A stretch of DNA of 64,000 nucleotides from Rikenellaceae bacterium. GTDB lineage: Bacteria; Bacteroidota; Bacteroidia; Bacteroidales; Rikenellaceae. The DNA is taken from NCBI GenBank assembly GCA_015059735.1, contig SUZX01000002.1:62001-126000 (forward strand), given 5' to 3'. The notes under the pieces were generated by a model. The model did not search any database, had not been told where the DNA came from, and worked only from the letters and a program-made list of their open reading frames with translations. A program made the translations under genes and the position numbers. This document shows, piece by piece, positions 1-8,647 of the stretch (its first letter is position 1; each line of letters opens with the position of its first letter).

Positions 1-549
1 AATGGCGATTTGCAACAGGTGTACTTTGTGCACGAATTGAAGGTTTACCCGTTCGCTGTTGTCGCCTTCCTCCAATGCTCCGGCTGTTTGGTCGGCTGCT
101 GCTACCATAATGTCGTAGCGACCGTCAAACGTGCCGTTCTGTGTGGCAGGGATGTCGAACGAAGCCTGTGTGCCGTTGACATTGGCAGCCGCGGGAGCAG
201 GCGACACGGCGCAATAGGTATATTCACCGGCTGGCATCTCGGGGATGTCGGCTGTGAATTTGGCATTACCATACGTCGCGTTGTAGTGATACATGGTGAA
301 TGTGTGGGCTGCAAGCGTGGCATTGCCGGAACCGTCGATGGCCCATAGTGCGATCTTGTCGTCAGTAGCCCAACGAATGCTGAAACCATCCTCTTCGAGG
401 GCGGTGCGGCTGCCGAGGGCGATTTTTGCACCGGAACCTATCGTCGCACGGATGGTTTTGGCTGCGGATTGTTCTTCGGGAGTTTCGGAGCAGGCCGAAA
501 CAAACGCGATTGACAGAGCAATCCAAAGTGTCCGAAAAGTTGTTCGCAT
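1..549 (-). CDS. Fimbrillin-like lipoprotein, N-terminal 183 residues (runs off the window)
   Basis: The frame opens at ATG 549 on the minus strand and stays open to base 1, so only the first 183 residues are visible. The N-terminus is a lipoprotein signal ending in FVSAC, with Cys20 as the probable lipidated residue. The following part (SRTALEEDGFSIRWATDDKI) matches the opening pattern of Bacteroidales fimbrillin/Mfa-like proteins, in which a beta-sandwich N-terminal domain follows the lipid anchor. These proteins are surface-exposed and some polymerise into fimbriae after protease processing; whether this one does cannot be seen. A -7 box at 604-611 lies upstream. Family assignment is moderately sure, exact role unknown. 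Confidence 0.72.
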   Translation of the reverse strand, partial: MRTTFRTLWIALSIAFVSACSETPEEQSAAKTIRATIGSGAKIALGSRTALEEDGFSIRWATDDKIALWAIDGSGNATLAAHTFTMYHYNATYGNAKFTADIPEMPAGEYTYCAVSPAPAAANVNGTQASFDIPATQNGTFDGRYDIMVAAADQTAGALEEGDNSERVNLQFVHKVHLLQIAI

Positions 550-603
550 GAAATGAACTTTATTTAATTGGTATATATTCTTTTCACCTAATTTAAGGTG
601 TTG

Positions 604-611
604 CAAAAATA
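604..611 (-). promoter_or_regulatory. -7 box for the fimbrillin-like gene
   Basis: On the minus strand the sequence TATTTTTG fits the Bacteroidota -7 consensus TAnnTTTG and lies 55 bases upstream of the ATG at 549. The predicted leader carries a small hairpin (CACCT/AGGTG, 585-600). No clear -33 element was seen. Confidence 0.5.
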
Positions 612-834
612 GAGATATGTATATATTATATAAAATAAATTCAACGAACACACCGAATTTTCATACGAAAATCGGCCTTCGAAAAAATGCCGAAAATAAA
701 ATATGAAAAATGGGCTGATACAACTTTATGTAATGTCGGGAGAAAAATCTTACATATTTTGCGCGATATTTGTATTCTATTGTCAGCGTGGCAGGTAGCC
801 AAAAAACGAAAAAAAATAAAAAAAACAAAAATTG
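612..834. other. Non-coding AT-rich spacer
   Basis: The region between the divergent fimbrillin-like and HU genes holds no credible coding frame. It contains one 7-base inverted repeat (TATGTAA/TTACATA, about 729-758) and long A-tracts near 805-830 just upstream of the HU promoter. I see no known RNA gene in it. Confidence 0.5.
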
Positions 835-866
835 TTGGTGTAAATGTAAATAAAAGCGTATATTTG
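835..866 (+). promoter_or_regulatory. Promoter of the HU gene
   Basis: TTG at 835-837 and TATATTTG at 859-866 are separated by 21 bases, which fits the Bacteroidota -33/-7 arrangement. Transcription would start near 873, giving a leader of about 40 bases before the HU ATG at 912. The A-rich tract immediately upstream could act as an UP-like element. Confidence 0.65.
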
Positions 867-911
867 CAGTCCGAAGTTTTGAATCTTTAATAACTTAATA
901 CCATAATTGAT

Positions 912-1184
912 ATGACAAAGGCAGATATCGTAAGCGAAATCGCTAAAAACACCGGAGTAGAGAAAGTGCAGGTGCAGGCTATTGTTGAGGCTTTCATGGA
1001 GAGCATCAAAACATCGTTGACCAACAACAACAATGTATATCTTCGTGGCTTTGGTAGCTTCATCGTGAAGAAACGTGCGCAGAAAGTGGCTCGTAACATC
1101 TCCAAGAATACGACTATTACCATTCCCGCACACAATATTCCCGCTTTTAAGCCTGCAAAGAGCTTCGCAGCAAAAGTGAAATAG
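912..1184 (+). CDS. HU/IHF-family DNA-binding protein
   Basis: This 90-residue protein has the full length of the HU/IHF family. It begins MTKADIVSEIAKNTG and has the RGFGSFIVKKRAQKVARN stretch and the PAFKPAKSF segment that form the beta arms and C-terminal helix of HU. HU binds DNA non-specifically and bends it in the nucleoid. The gene has its own promoter at 835-866. It is followed 26 bases later by the 29-residue basic protein and a hairpin terminator, so the two are probably one transcript, separate from rng. Confidence 0.95.
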   Translation: MTKADIVSEIAKNTGVEKVQVQAIVEAFMESIKTSLTNNNNVYLRGFGSFIVKKRAQKVARNISKNTTITIPAHNIPAFKPAKSFAAKVK

Positions 1185-1210
1185 TTCTATAACCTCAAAA
1201 AATTAAAACT

Positions 1211-1300
1211 ATGCCAAACGGAAAGAAGCATAAGCGTCACAAGATGGCTACCCACAAGCGCAAGAAACGTCTTCGCAAGAATCGTCACAAGAAAAAATAA
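1211..1300 (+). CDS. 29-residue AURKAIP1/COX24-domain basic protein (mS38-like)
   Basis: A very short frame encodes a 29-residue protein starting MPNGKKHKRHKMATHKRKK and ending in NRHKKK, with about two thirds Lys, Arg or His. It matches the tiny Bacteroidota proteins annotated as AURKAIP1/COX24 domain, the family of mitochondrial ribosomal protein mS38; short bacterial relatives such as mycobacterial bS22 bind the small ribosomal subunit. A ribosome-associated role is therefore likely but inferred. It sits between HU and a terminator. Most automatic gene callers miss genes of this size. Confidence 0.85.
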   Translation: MPNGKKHKRHKMATHKRKKRLRKNRHKKK

Positions 1301-1326
1301 GGGGTAGCACTTTGTGCTAAACGATA

Positions 1327-1372
1327 GGAAAAGCTAAAAGAGCACAAAAAAGGCTCTTTTAGCTTTCCTACT
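1327..1372 (+). terminator. Hairpin terminator after the COX24-type gene
   Basis: GGAAAAGCTAAAAGAGC at 1327-1343 pairs with GCTCTTTTAGCTTTCC at 1353-1368 across a 9-base A-rich loop, with one bulged A. A short TACTTTA follows. It would end the HU/small-protein transcript before rng. Confidence 0.7.
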
Positions 1373-1581
1373 TTACAGAAAAACCGGCAAGACTCTTTGT
1401 GGCAATGTTGCCGAGGAGTATGCCTGAAATCAAAACGGTCGAATTTTGTTTGTGACCGTTAAAGAACCGAGAGCGGTTCGACTGAAAATATTGGAGTGTT
1501 CCGCCGACTTCATATCCCAACCGGCGATGTATAAAACTTTCAAGCCCGATTCGTCCCGCGTGCGGGGCGATAAAATATATA
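1373..1581. other. Spacer before rng
   Basis: About 210 bases separate the terminator from the rng start codon. I see no coding frame supported by homology, and no clear TAnnTTTG box, so where rng transcription begins is unresolved. Confidence 0.4.
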
Positions 1582-3144
1582 ATGAATAAAGAATTAATCG
1601 TAAACGTAAACCCGACCGAGATCTCCATTGCGCTCTGCGAGGATAAAGTCCTTGTGGAGTTGAACAAGGAGCGTTGCCAAACCGGTTTCGCTGTGGGAGA
1701 TATTTATCTCGGAAAGGTGCGTAAAATAATGCCCGGACTTAATGCGGCATTCGTTAATATAGGACACGAAAAAGACGCCTTTATCCACTATCTCGACCTC
1801 GGATCACATTTCCCGTCGCTTCAAAAGTTGGTCAATTCGTACCAGCCCGGAAAGCGTGGCATACGGGTTGAAACGATGAAAATGGAGGAGCCGCTTGAAA
1901 AAGAGGGCAAAATTGGCGACTATCTTCAAGTCGGACAGACCATCATGGTACAGGTGGCCAAAGAGGCCATCTCGACCAAAGGTCCGCGCCTGACGGCCGA
2001 CATCTCGTTAGCAGGACGCAACGTGGTTTTGGTGCCGTTCTCGACAAAAATATGTTTGTCGCAAAAAATTCGATCCTCGGAGGAAAAGCGTCGGTTGAAA
2101 CATATCGCAGCACGAGTTTTGCCACAGAATTTTGGTGTGATCATCCGCACGGCGGCTATGGACGCCAAAGATGAAGAGGTTGAGCACGATATTCTTTCGC
2201 AAATCGACCGTTGGCGTAAGACAATCGGGGCGATCCGTAAAAACTTTGAGAAACCTCATGCTCAAATCATGAGTGAGTTGAGTCGTGCAAACACCATCAT
2301 TCGCGATTCGCTCAATGGCGATTTTTCGCAAATTGTTGTCGATGATGAGGCGATGTACACCGATATTCGCAACTATATTCGGGTGATCGATCCGGCCAAA
2401 GAAAAGATTGTGAAATTCTATCGTGGTACGGTGCCTATTTTCGATAATTTCGATATTTCGAAACAGATCAAATCGCTTTTTGCCAAGTATGTGTCGCTGA
2501 AACGAGGCGCTTATCTGATTATCGAACATACCGAGGCAATGAATGTCATCGATGTAAACTCTGGAAATCGCACCAAAGCCGAGGATAACCAAGAGCAGAC
2601 CGCTATGGAGGTCAATCTTGCCGCCGCCAAAGAGATTGCCCGCCAACTGCGTTTGCGTGATTTGGGCGGTATTGTCATTATCGATTTTATCGATTTGCAC
2701 AAATCTCAAAATCGTCAGGCTCTCTTCGAAGAGATGATGAAACTGATGTCCGAAGATAAGGCCAAACATACCATTCTACCCCTTACAAAGTTCGGATTGA
2801 TGCAGATCACGCGCCAGCGTGTGCGTCCTGTGGCTGTGGAGAGCGTGTCGGATGTCTGCCCCACATGTCACGGGTCGGGTAAGATTGAACCGACCATCTT
2901 GTTGGAAAAGAAGATCGAAAATCAAATATCGTTCCTTACGCAGGATCGTGGCCATAAGTTTATCCGCTTGGTTGTCAGCCCTTATGTGGCTTCGTACTTG
3001 AAAAAAGGCATCTTGTCGTTACGTCGTCGTTGGGCTTGGAAATATAAAGTCCGTTTGCAGATTATTGCCGACCAAAGCACGGGTATTGTTGAGGTGCATT
3101 ATCATGATAAGCGAGGTAATGATTTGATTTCGGTTAAGAGTTAG
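1582..3144 (+). CDS. rng: Ribonuclease E/G family endoribonuclease
   Basis: The 520-residue protein is the RNase G-like catalytic core without the long RNase E scaffold tail. An S1 RNA-binding domain lies near residues 35-100 (GDIYLGKVRKIMPGLNAAFV). The DNase I-like domain has the magnesium-binding aspartates in VIDVNSGN (about residues 327-334) and in VIIDFIDL (about 375-382). CPTCHGSG near residue 430 is the Zn-link that holds the dimer. The enzyme cleaves single-stranded RNA in rRNA maturation and mRNA decay in the cytoplasm. It is followed by mfd after 62 bases. Confidence 0.95.
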   Translation: MNKELIVNVNPTEISIALCEDKVLVELNKERCQTGFAVGDIYLGKVRKIMPGLNAAFVNIGHEKDAFIHYLDLGSHFPSLQKLVNSYQPGKRGIRVETMKMEEPLEKEGKIGDYLQVGQTIMVQVAKEAISTKGPRLTADISLAGRNVVLVPFSTKICLSQKIRSSEEKRRLKHIAARVLPQNFGVIIRTAAMDAKDEEVEHDILSQIDRWRKTIGAIRKNFEKPHAQIMSELSRANTIIRDSLNGDFSQIVVDDEAMYTDIRNYIRVIDPAKEKIVKFYRGTVPIFDNFDISKQIKSLFAKYVSLKRGAYLIIEHTEAMNVIDVNSGNRTKAEDNQEQTAMEVNLAAAKEIARQLRLRDLGGIVIIDFIDLHKSQNRQALFEEMMKLMSEDKAKHTILPLTKFGLMQITRQRVRPVAVESVSDVCPTCHGSGKIEPTILLEKKIENQISFLTQDRGHKFIRLVVSPYVASYLKKGILSLRRRWAWKYKVRLQIIADQSTGIVEVHYHDKRGNDLISVKS

Positions 3145-3206
3145 AACCTCAAAACAATTCCGATTGTTGCTGTTTTGCGGTTTGGATTCTTGATTATGAT
3201 AAGGCA

Positions 3207-6200
3207 ATGACTGCACGTGAACAATTGGCACACTTTGCCACAGGGTCGCAGGCTCTCGAAAAGTTGTGTCGCGAATACCGTAAAGGGTGTGCTACCATTC
3301 ATCTGAAAGAATTGGTTGGTGGCGCGTGGTCGTTTTATGCTGCTGCGGCAATTGCCCGCACGGGAGGAATCCATCTTTTTGTGACAGAAGACCGTGATGC
3401 TGCGGCCTATTTGCTCAATGATTTCTATAATCTGCTAGACGAGAAGTATATCTCCTTTTTCCCCTCTTCCTATAAACGTTCACCGGCCTATGGTGCCGAA
3501 GATGCACACGGTATCGTGCAACGAACTGCGACGATGAATGCCCTGCGGGGCTTTGACGGCAAAGGTTATCGTGTGGTTTGTACTTGGCCGGAGGCTTTGG
3601 CGGAACGTGTGGCCGATATGGCTACCATGCAACGGGATACGATAACGGTAGGAGTGGGCGATCGTATCTCGATTGATTTCTTCGAACAAACGTTGGTAGA
3701 AACTGGTTTTACGAGAGTGGATTTCGTGTATGAGCCCGGGCAGTATTCGTTGCGTGGCGGTATTGTTGATGTCTTCTCTTTCTCGGAAAGCAAGCCTTTC
3801 CGTTTTGACTTTTTCGGCGATGAAGTCGATTCGATTCGCCGATTCAATATTTCCAGTCAACTCTCCGACGATCGGCAGGAGCGGGTCGAAATCGTTCCCG
3901 ATTTGCATACGGCAAACGAAGCAGAAACACGGGTGTCGTTGGCTGCTTTTGTCGGAGCGGAAGCTACATGGTGGCTTTATGATGCCGATTATGTGTTGCG
4001 ACGAGTGAATGACCTGCGGCGTAAAACATTAGCCGATATGGAACATCCCGAGCGGATCGACACCTTGCTTACCAGCCGCAACGGATTGTTGGCCGATTGG
4101 GCGCAAAACCGAATTCTCTTGTTACGCAACAACTTGCCGGAACGACCGGCGACTGCCGAGGTGACTTTCTCGACTACGCCACAGCCGGCTTTTAATAAGA
4201 AATTTGAGATGTTGGCCGACGACATGATTCGTAGTGGTCAACGTGGCTATACGACTTACATCCTTTCGGAAAACCGTATCCAAATCGAACGTTTGGAGAA
4301 CATTTTTCATCAGATCGGTCGCGGTCAGGCTAAGGTGCAACCATTGGCAGTGACATTGCATGAAGGTTTTGTGGACCACGACTTGAAAATCGGGTTTTAT
4401 ACCGATCATCAAATATTCGATCGTTACCAGCGTTACCGCATCAACGGAGAAATTCGTCGTGATGAGCAAATGACCGTTGCCGAGTTGAATCAGTTACGCC
4501 CGGGCGACTATGTGGTGCATATCGATCATGGAGTGGGGCGATTTGATGGCTTGGTGAAGATCGCCGAGAATGGGAAGACGCATGAGGCGATCAAATTGGT
4601 GTATAAAGATGGCGATGTGCTCTTTGTGAATGTCCATTCGTTACACCGCATTTCGCGCTACAAAGCCGGTGATGGTGAACCTCCGAAAGTATATAAGTTG
4701 GGTAGCGGAGCTTGGCAGAAACTCAAAAATGCCACAAAGAAGGCTGTTAAGGATATATCACGTGAGTTGATTGCGCTCTATGCCCGTCGCAAAGCTTCGA
4801 AAGGTTTTGCTTTCTCTCCGGATAGTTACCTGCAACATGAGTTGGAGGCTTCGTTCCGATGGGAAGATACCCCCGATCAGCAGGCAGCCACCACCGCGAT
4901 AAAAAAAGATATGGAGTCCGATCAGCCGATGGATCGATTGGTTTGTGGCGATGTGGGATTCGGCAAAACCGAGGTGGCGATTCGTGCGGCATTTAAGGCT
5001 GCAACCGATGGAAAACAGGTGGCGGTGTTGGTGCCAACTACTATCTTAGCATTACAACATTATCGCTCGTTTTCGGAGCGGTTACGCGACTTTCCGGTTA
5101 AAATCGAGTATATCAATCGTTCAAAAACGGCCAAAGAGATCCGACAAATTACCGAGGAGTTGGCAACCGGAAAGATTGATATCTTGATCGGTACACACAA
5201 GATGTTGGGCAAACAGATCCGATTTCGCGATTTGGGGCTACTTATCATCGATGAAGAGCAGAAGTTCGGTGTGGCCGCAAAGGAGAAACTCACGCAGTTG
5301 AGTGTCTCGGTCGATACGCTGACACTTACGGCGACGCCTATTCCGCGTACGTTGCAGTTTTCGCTGATGGGATCGCGTGACCTTTCGATCATCTCGACTC
5401 CACCCCCTAATCGTCAACCTATTGTCACCGAGTCGCATCTCTTCTCCGAGGAGATCGTGCGTGATGCCATAGAAACCGAGCTGGCGCGTGGAGGTCAGGT
5501 TTATTTCGTACACAATCGGGTTGAAGATTTGCGAACATTGCAGGGCTTGATCACTCGTCTTTGTCCCAAAGCGCGTGTGGTTATCGGACATGGTAAAATG
5601 CCGGCCGAGGAGTTAGAGAAAGTCATCATGGATTTCATCTATGGCGAGTTCGATGTGCTGTTGGCAACAACCATTGTAGAGAACGGTATCGATATCCCGA
5701 ATGCCAATACCATCATTATCAACGATGCCCAAAATTTCGGATTGAGCGACTTGCACCAATTGCGTGGACGTGTTGGGCGTAGTGATCGTAAGGCTTATTG
5801 CTATCTGCTCTCGCCGCCGGATGAATTGCTTACGGAGGATGCACGACGACGTTTGCGAGCCATTGAAGAATTTTCGGATCTCGGTTCAGGTTTCAATATT
5901 GCGATGCAGGATCTCGATATTCGTGGGGCTGGAAATCTGTTGGGGGCCGAACAGAGTGGGTTTATTGCCGATATCGGGTTTGAAACCTATCAAAAAATTA
6001 TGAACGAGGCGATTGCCGAATTGCGAGCCGAGGGATTGAATGTTGCTGGACTGAGCAATAGCGAGGAACAGGCTATCGAGCAGTTGCATTATATTGAAGA
6101 CTCACATATTGAGATCGAAGTTGAGGCAGGTCTGCCAGATTCGTATGTAGCGCAGCAGGCCGAACGTTTGAAACTTTACCGCGAACTCGACTCGCTAAAA

Positions 6201-6539
6201 GATGAGCCCGCCTTGCAAGCCTTTGAAGCACGTTTGATCGATCGCTTTGGAGTACTTCCGCGTGCTGTTTGCGAGTTGCTGAATGTTGTACGATTGCGTT
6301 GGGAGGCAATTCGCTTGGGTATGGAACGTGTGAAAGTGAAGAACGGTCTGATGATCGTTCATTTCGTGGGAGAGGAAAACTCGCCCTTTTATAAGAGTCC
6401 TGTTTTTATGGAGTTGCTGCAACGTATCATGCAACACCCCAATAGATTTGTATTGAAACAACACAATAATCGTTTGGCGATGACCGTTAGAAATGTCAGA
6501 GACGTGGAAGACGCCTATAAAACCCTTCAAAAATTATGA
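3207..6539 (+). CDS. mfd: Transcription-repair coupling factor
   Basis: The 1110-residue protein has the full Mfd layout: an N-terminal UvrB-like module, the RNA-polymerase-interacting domain (RPGDYVVHIDHGVGRF, about residues 432-447), a RecG-like translocase with Walker A GDVGFGKTE near residue 581, DEEQ near 682, TATPIPRTL, and QLRGRVGRS near 850, then the C-terminal TRCF domain. Mfd removes stalled RNA polymerase and recruits UvrA for nucleotide excision repair. Its stop overlaps the coaX start by 4 bases (ATGA), so translation of the two is probably coupled. Confidence 0.97.
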   Translation: MTAREQLAHFATGSQALEKLCREYRKGCATIHLKELVGGAWSFYAAAAIARTGGIHLFVTEDRDAAAYLLNDFYNLLDEKYISFFPSSYKRSPAYGAEDAHGIVQRTATMNALRGFDGKGYRVVCTWPEALAERVADMATMQRDTITVGVGDRISIDFFEQTLVETGFTRVDFVYEPGQYSLRGGIVDVFSFSESKPFRFDFFGDEVDSIRRFNISSQLSDDRQERVEIVPDLHTANEAETRVSLAAFVGAEATWWLYDADYVLRRVNDLRRKTLADMEHPERIDTLLTSRNGLLADWAQNRILLLRNNLPERPATAEVTFSTTPQPAFNKKFEMLADDMIRSGQRGYTTYILSENRIQIERLENIFHQIGRGQAKVQPLAVTLHEGFVDHDLKIGFYTDHQIFDRYQRYRINGEIRRDEQMTVAELNQLRPGDYVVHIDHGVGRFDGLVKIAENGKTHEAIKLVYKDGDVLFVNVHSLHRISRYKAGDGEPPKVYKLGSGAWQKLKNATKKAVKDISRELIALYARRKASKGFAFSPDSYLQHELEASFRWEDTPDQQAATTAIKKDMESDQPMDRLVCGDVGFGKTEVAIRAAFKAATDGKQVAVLVPTTILALQHYRSFSERLRDFPVKIEYINRSKTAKEIRQITEELATGKIDILIGTHKMLGKQIRFRDLGLLIIDEEQKFGVAAKEKLTQLSVSVDTLTLTATPIPRTLQFSLMGSRDLSIISTPPPNRQPIVTESHLFSEEIVRDAIETELARGGQVYFVHNRVEDLRTLQGLITRLCPKARVVIGHGKMPAEELEKVIMDFIYGEFDVLLATTIVENGIDIPNANTIIINDAQNFGLSDLHQLRGRVGRSDRKAYCYLLSPPDELLTEDARRRLRAIEEFSDLGSGFNIAMQDLDIRGAGNLLGAEQSGFIADIGFETYQKIMNEAIAELRAEGLNVAGLSNSEEQAIEQLHYIEDSHIEIEVEAGLPDSYVAQQAERLKLYRELDSLKDEPALQAFEARLIDRFGVLPRAVCELLNVVRLRWEAIRLGMERVKVKNGLMIVHFVGEENSPFYKSPVFMELLQRIMQHPNRFVLKQHNNRLAMTVRNVRDVEDAYKTLQKL

Positions 6540-7276
6540 ATCTTATTGTAGATATTGGAAATTCCCAAGTCAAGGTTGCTCTTTATGAACAAGGGGAATT
6601 TGTGGCGGAGTGTTCTGCCGCAACCATTTCCGAAGATCTCGTCACCTACCTGCTTGCTGGTCGGACTCCTTCTCAGGCTATTGTCAGCTCGACACGTGGA
6701 GATATATCAGACGTTGTCACCTTGTTGCATCGCATCTGTCCGCGAGTATTGAGTTTTGATTATAAAACCCCCGTGCCGATTGCAAATATCTATCAAACCC
6801 CCGAAACATTGGGTAGTGATCGGTTGGCTGCTGCCGTAGGTGCGATTACGCAATATCCCGATCGCAACATTTTGATTGTGGATTTCGGGACTGCACTGAC
6901 CGTCGATTTGGTTACCGCCGATAAAACATTCTGCGGCGGTTGTATCTCCCCGGGGTTGAATATGCGTTTTCGAGCTTTACACGACTATACTGCACGATTG
7001 CCACTCTGTGGTCCGGATGAAGAGGATGCGTTGTTGGGAGATACCACCAAGAGTGCTATCCAATGCGGTGTGATGCACTCCATGATTTTCGAAATCGAAG
7101 GATATATTGCCCGACTTCAAGAGAAAATCGATAATTTGTTGATAATTTTTACGGGAGGAGATGCGAAATTTTTTGCGAAAAGAATTAAAAATACGATATT
7201 TGCAGACTGTAATCTGGTCTTATGCGGACTGGATCGAATTTTAGAGTATAATGCACTTGAAAAGAAATTTGATTAA
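6536..7276 (+). CDS. coaX: Type III pantothenate kinase
   Basis: The 246-residue protein has the ASKHA-fold motifs of CoaX: DIGNSQVKVALYE at the N-terminus (nucleotide-binding phosphate loop), GSDRLAAAVGA, and DFGTALTVDLV, with FTGGDAKFF near the C-terminus. It phosphorylates pantothenate, the first step to coenzyme A; the type III enzyme is not feedback-inhibited by CoA. The start codon lies inside the mfd stop. The 3' end overlaps the start of the next gene by 26 bases, so the run mfd-coaX-OMP is tightly packed. Confidence 0.95.
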   Translation: MNLIVDIGNSQVKVALYEQGEFVAECSAATISEDLVTYLLAGRTPSQAIVSSTRGDISDVVTLLHRICPRVLSFDYKTPVPIANIYQTPETLGSDRLAAAVGAITQYPDRNILIVDFGTALTVDLVTADKTFCGGCISPGLNMRFRALHDYTARLPLCGPDEEDALLGDTTKSAIQCGVMHSMIFEIEGYIARLQEKIDNLLIIFTGGDAKFFAKRIKNTIFADCNLVLCGLDRILEYNALEKKFD

Positions 7277-8615
7277 ACTGCTGGTTGCAGCAGTGATAGT
7301 ATTGCCTTTTACCCTTCGGGCGCAGACGAGTAGTGTGAATGCACATTCGCCGTTCTCGATGTATGGAATCGGTGAACAGAACACCCCCGGAGCACTTCCG
7401 ATGCGTTCGATGGGTGGTGCCGGTGTCGCGTGGCGGGGTGCGGGCGTGATCAATATGCTTAATCCGGCCGGTTATAGCGCAATTCCGCAAAAGAGTTTTC
7501 TCTTTAATTTTGGGGTTGAGGGACAAAATTATTATAATTCCCAACGTGTGTCGGGGGTTGATAAAAGTTCGGCTTACAACACTTTTAATTTCCACGACAT
7601 TGCTTTCCAAATGCCTTTGGCCAAGAAATTAGGTTTGGGTTTCAGCCTCTCGCCATATAGTTCGGTGGGTTATGATATTCGCTACGATCACCCGTACAAT
7701 CCGGATGATGCTGTCAGTTTGAATAAGGTGCAGTATAATTATGTTGGCGATGGCGATATTACCGAATTAAAATTGGGAATTGGTTGGGAAGTGTTCAAAA
7801 ATTTCTCGGTCGGTATCGCTGCTCAATACTATTGGGGGGATATCAAACGTGAATTTATGACAACCACGGTCGGAATAGTCGGTAACACTTCGCCTATCAC
7901 AACTGCCGGCAAATCCAATTATAGCGTTTCGCGGCTCAAAGGGCAGGTCGGTGTGCAGTGGATGCCGATTGTCAATGAGCGTAGGGCTTTGACTGTGGGC
8001 GCAACTTATGACTTCGGCGGAGATCTGAAACCGAGTGTCAGCAATGCGATATATGCTTCTGGTGATGTGCAAACTTCTGTGGTGCAAAACGAACAGATGT
8101 ATTTGTCGCTTTCGTTGCCGAAACAATTTGCTTTTGGTGCCAATTATCAAACCCCTAAGTGGACTTTGTTGGCTGATTATGTTTATCAAGGCTGGGGTAG
8201 TGGCAATAAAGGAACCGAAATGTCGGGAACAACAGATGGCAAATATTTTAAGGTGGGATATACGAACACGAGTACGATAAAGTTGGGTGTTGAGTATATT
8301 CCTTCACGCTACGATATCCGTCATTTTCTCAAACGTTGGTCGTATCGAGTCGGATTCCGTTATGGCAACTATAACCAAACTTTCGATGGACACCGATTGG
8401 CACAATATGCCGTAACTGCCGGCTTTGGTATTCCGGTGAAATTCCTCGGTGTGACAACTATCGATGTGGGCTTGGAGTTCGGACGTCGTGGCTACAACGT
8501 TGCCGAACGTATCGGGTTGGTTCGTCAGCAATATTTCAAATTTGCCGTAGGATTTACGCTTTTTGCCGGTGGCGAAAATCAGGAATATTGGTTCTTACGT
8601 CCCAAATACGATTAA
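7251..8615 (+). CDS. Outer-membrane beta-barrel protein of unknown role
   Basis: The 454-residue protein begins with a clear signal peptide ending LRAQ. The mature N-terminus (SPFSMYGIGEQNTPG, then GGAGVAW) and the LNPAGYSA motif resemble the hatch region of FadL/PorV-like outer-membrane proteins; the rest has alternating barrel strands and ends KYD. It is found next to coaX in many Bacteroidales, as I recall. Substrate or partner is unknown. The start at 7251 overlaps coaX by 26 bases and is chosen because it supplies the signal peptide. Confidence 0.8.
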   Translation: MHLKRNLIKLLVAAVIVLPFTLRAQTSSVNAHSPFSMYGIGEQNTPGALPMRSMGGAGVAWRGAGVINMLNPAGYSAIPQKSFLFNFGVEGQNYYNSQRVSGVDKSSAYNTFNFHDIAFQMPLAKKLGLGFSLSPYSSVGYDIRYDHPYNPDDAVSLNKVQYNYVGDGDITELKLGIGWEVFKNFSVGIAAQYYWGDIKREFMTTTVGIVGNTSPITTAGKSNYSVSRLKGQVGVQWMPIVNERRALTVGATYDFGGDLKPSVSNAIYASGDVQTSVVQNEQMYLSLSLPKQFAFGANYQTPKWTLLADYVYQGWGSGNKGTEMSGTTDGKYFKVGYTNTSTIKLGVEYIPSRYDIRHFLKRWSYRVGFRYGNYNQTFDGHRLAQYAVTAGFGIPVKFLGVTTIDVGLEFGRRGYNVAERIGLVRQQYFKFAVGFTLFAGGENQEYWFLRPKYD

Positions 8616-8647
8616 TGAATATATTAAACTCTTAAAAACATATCAAT

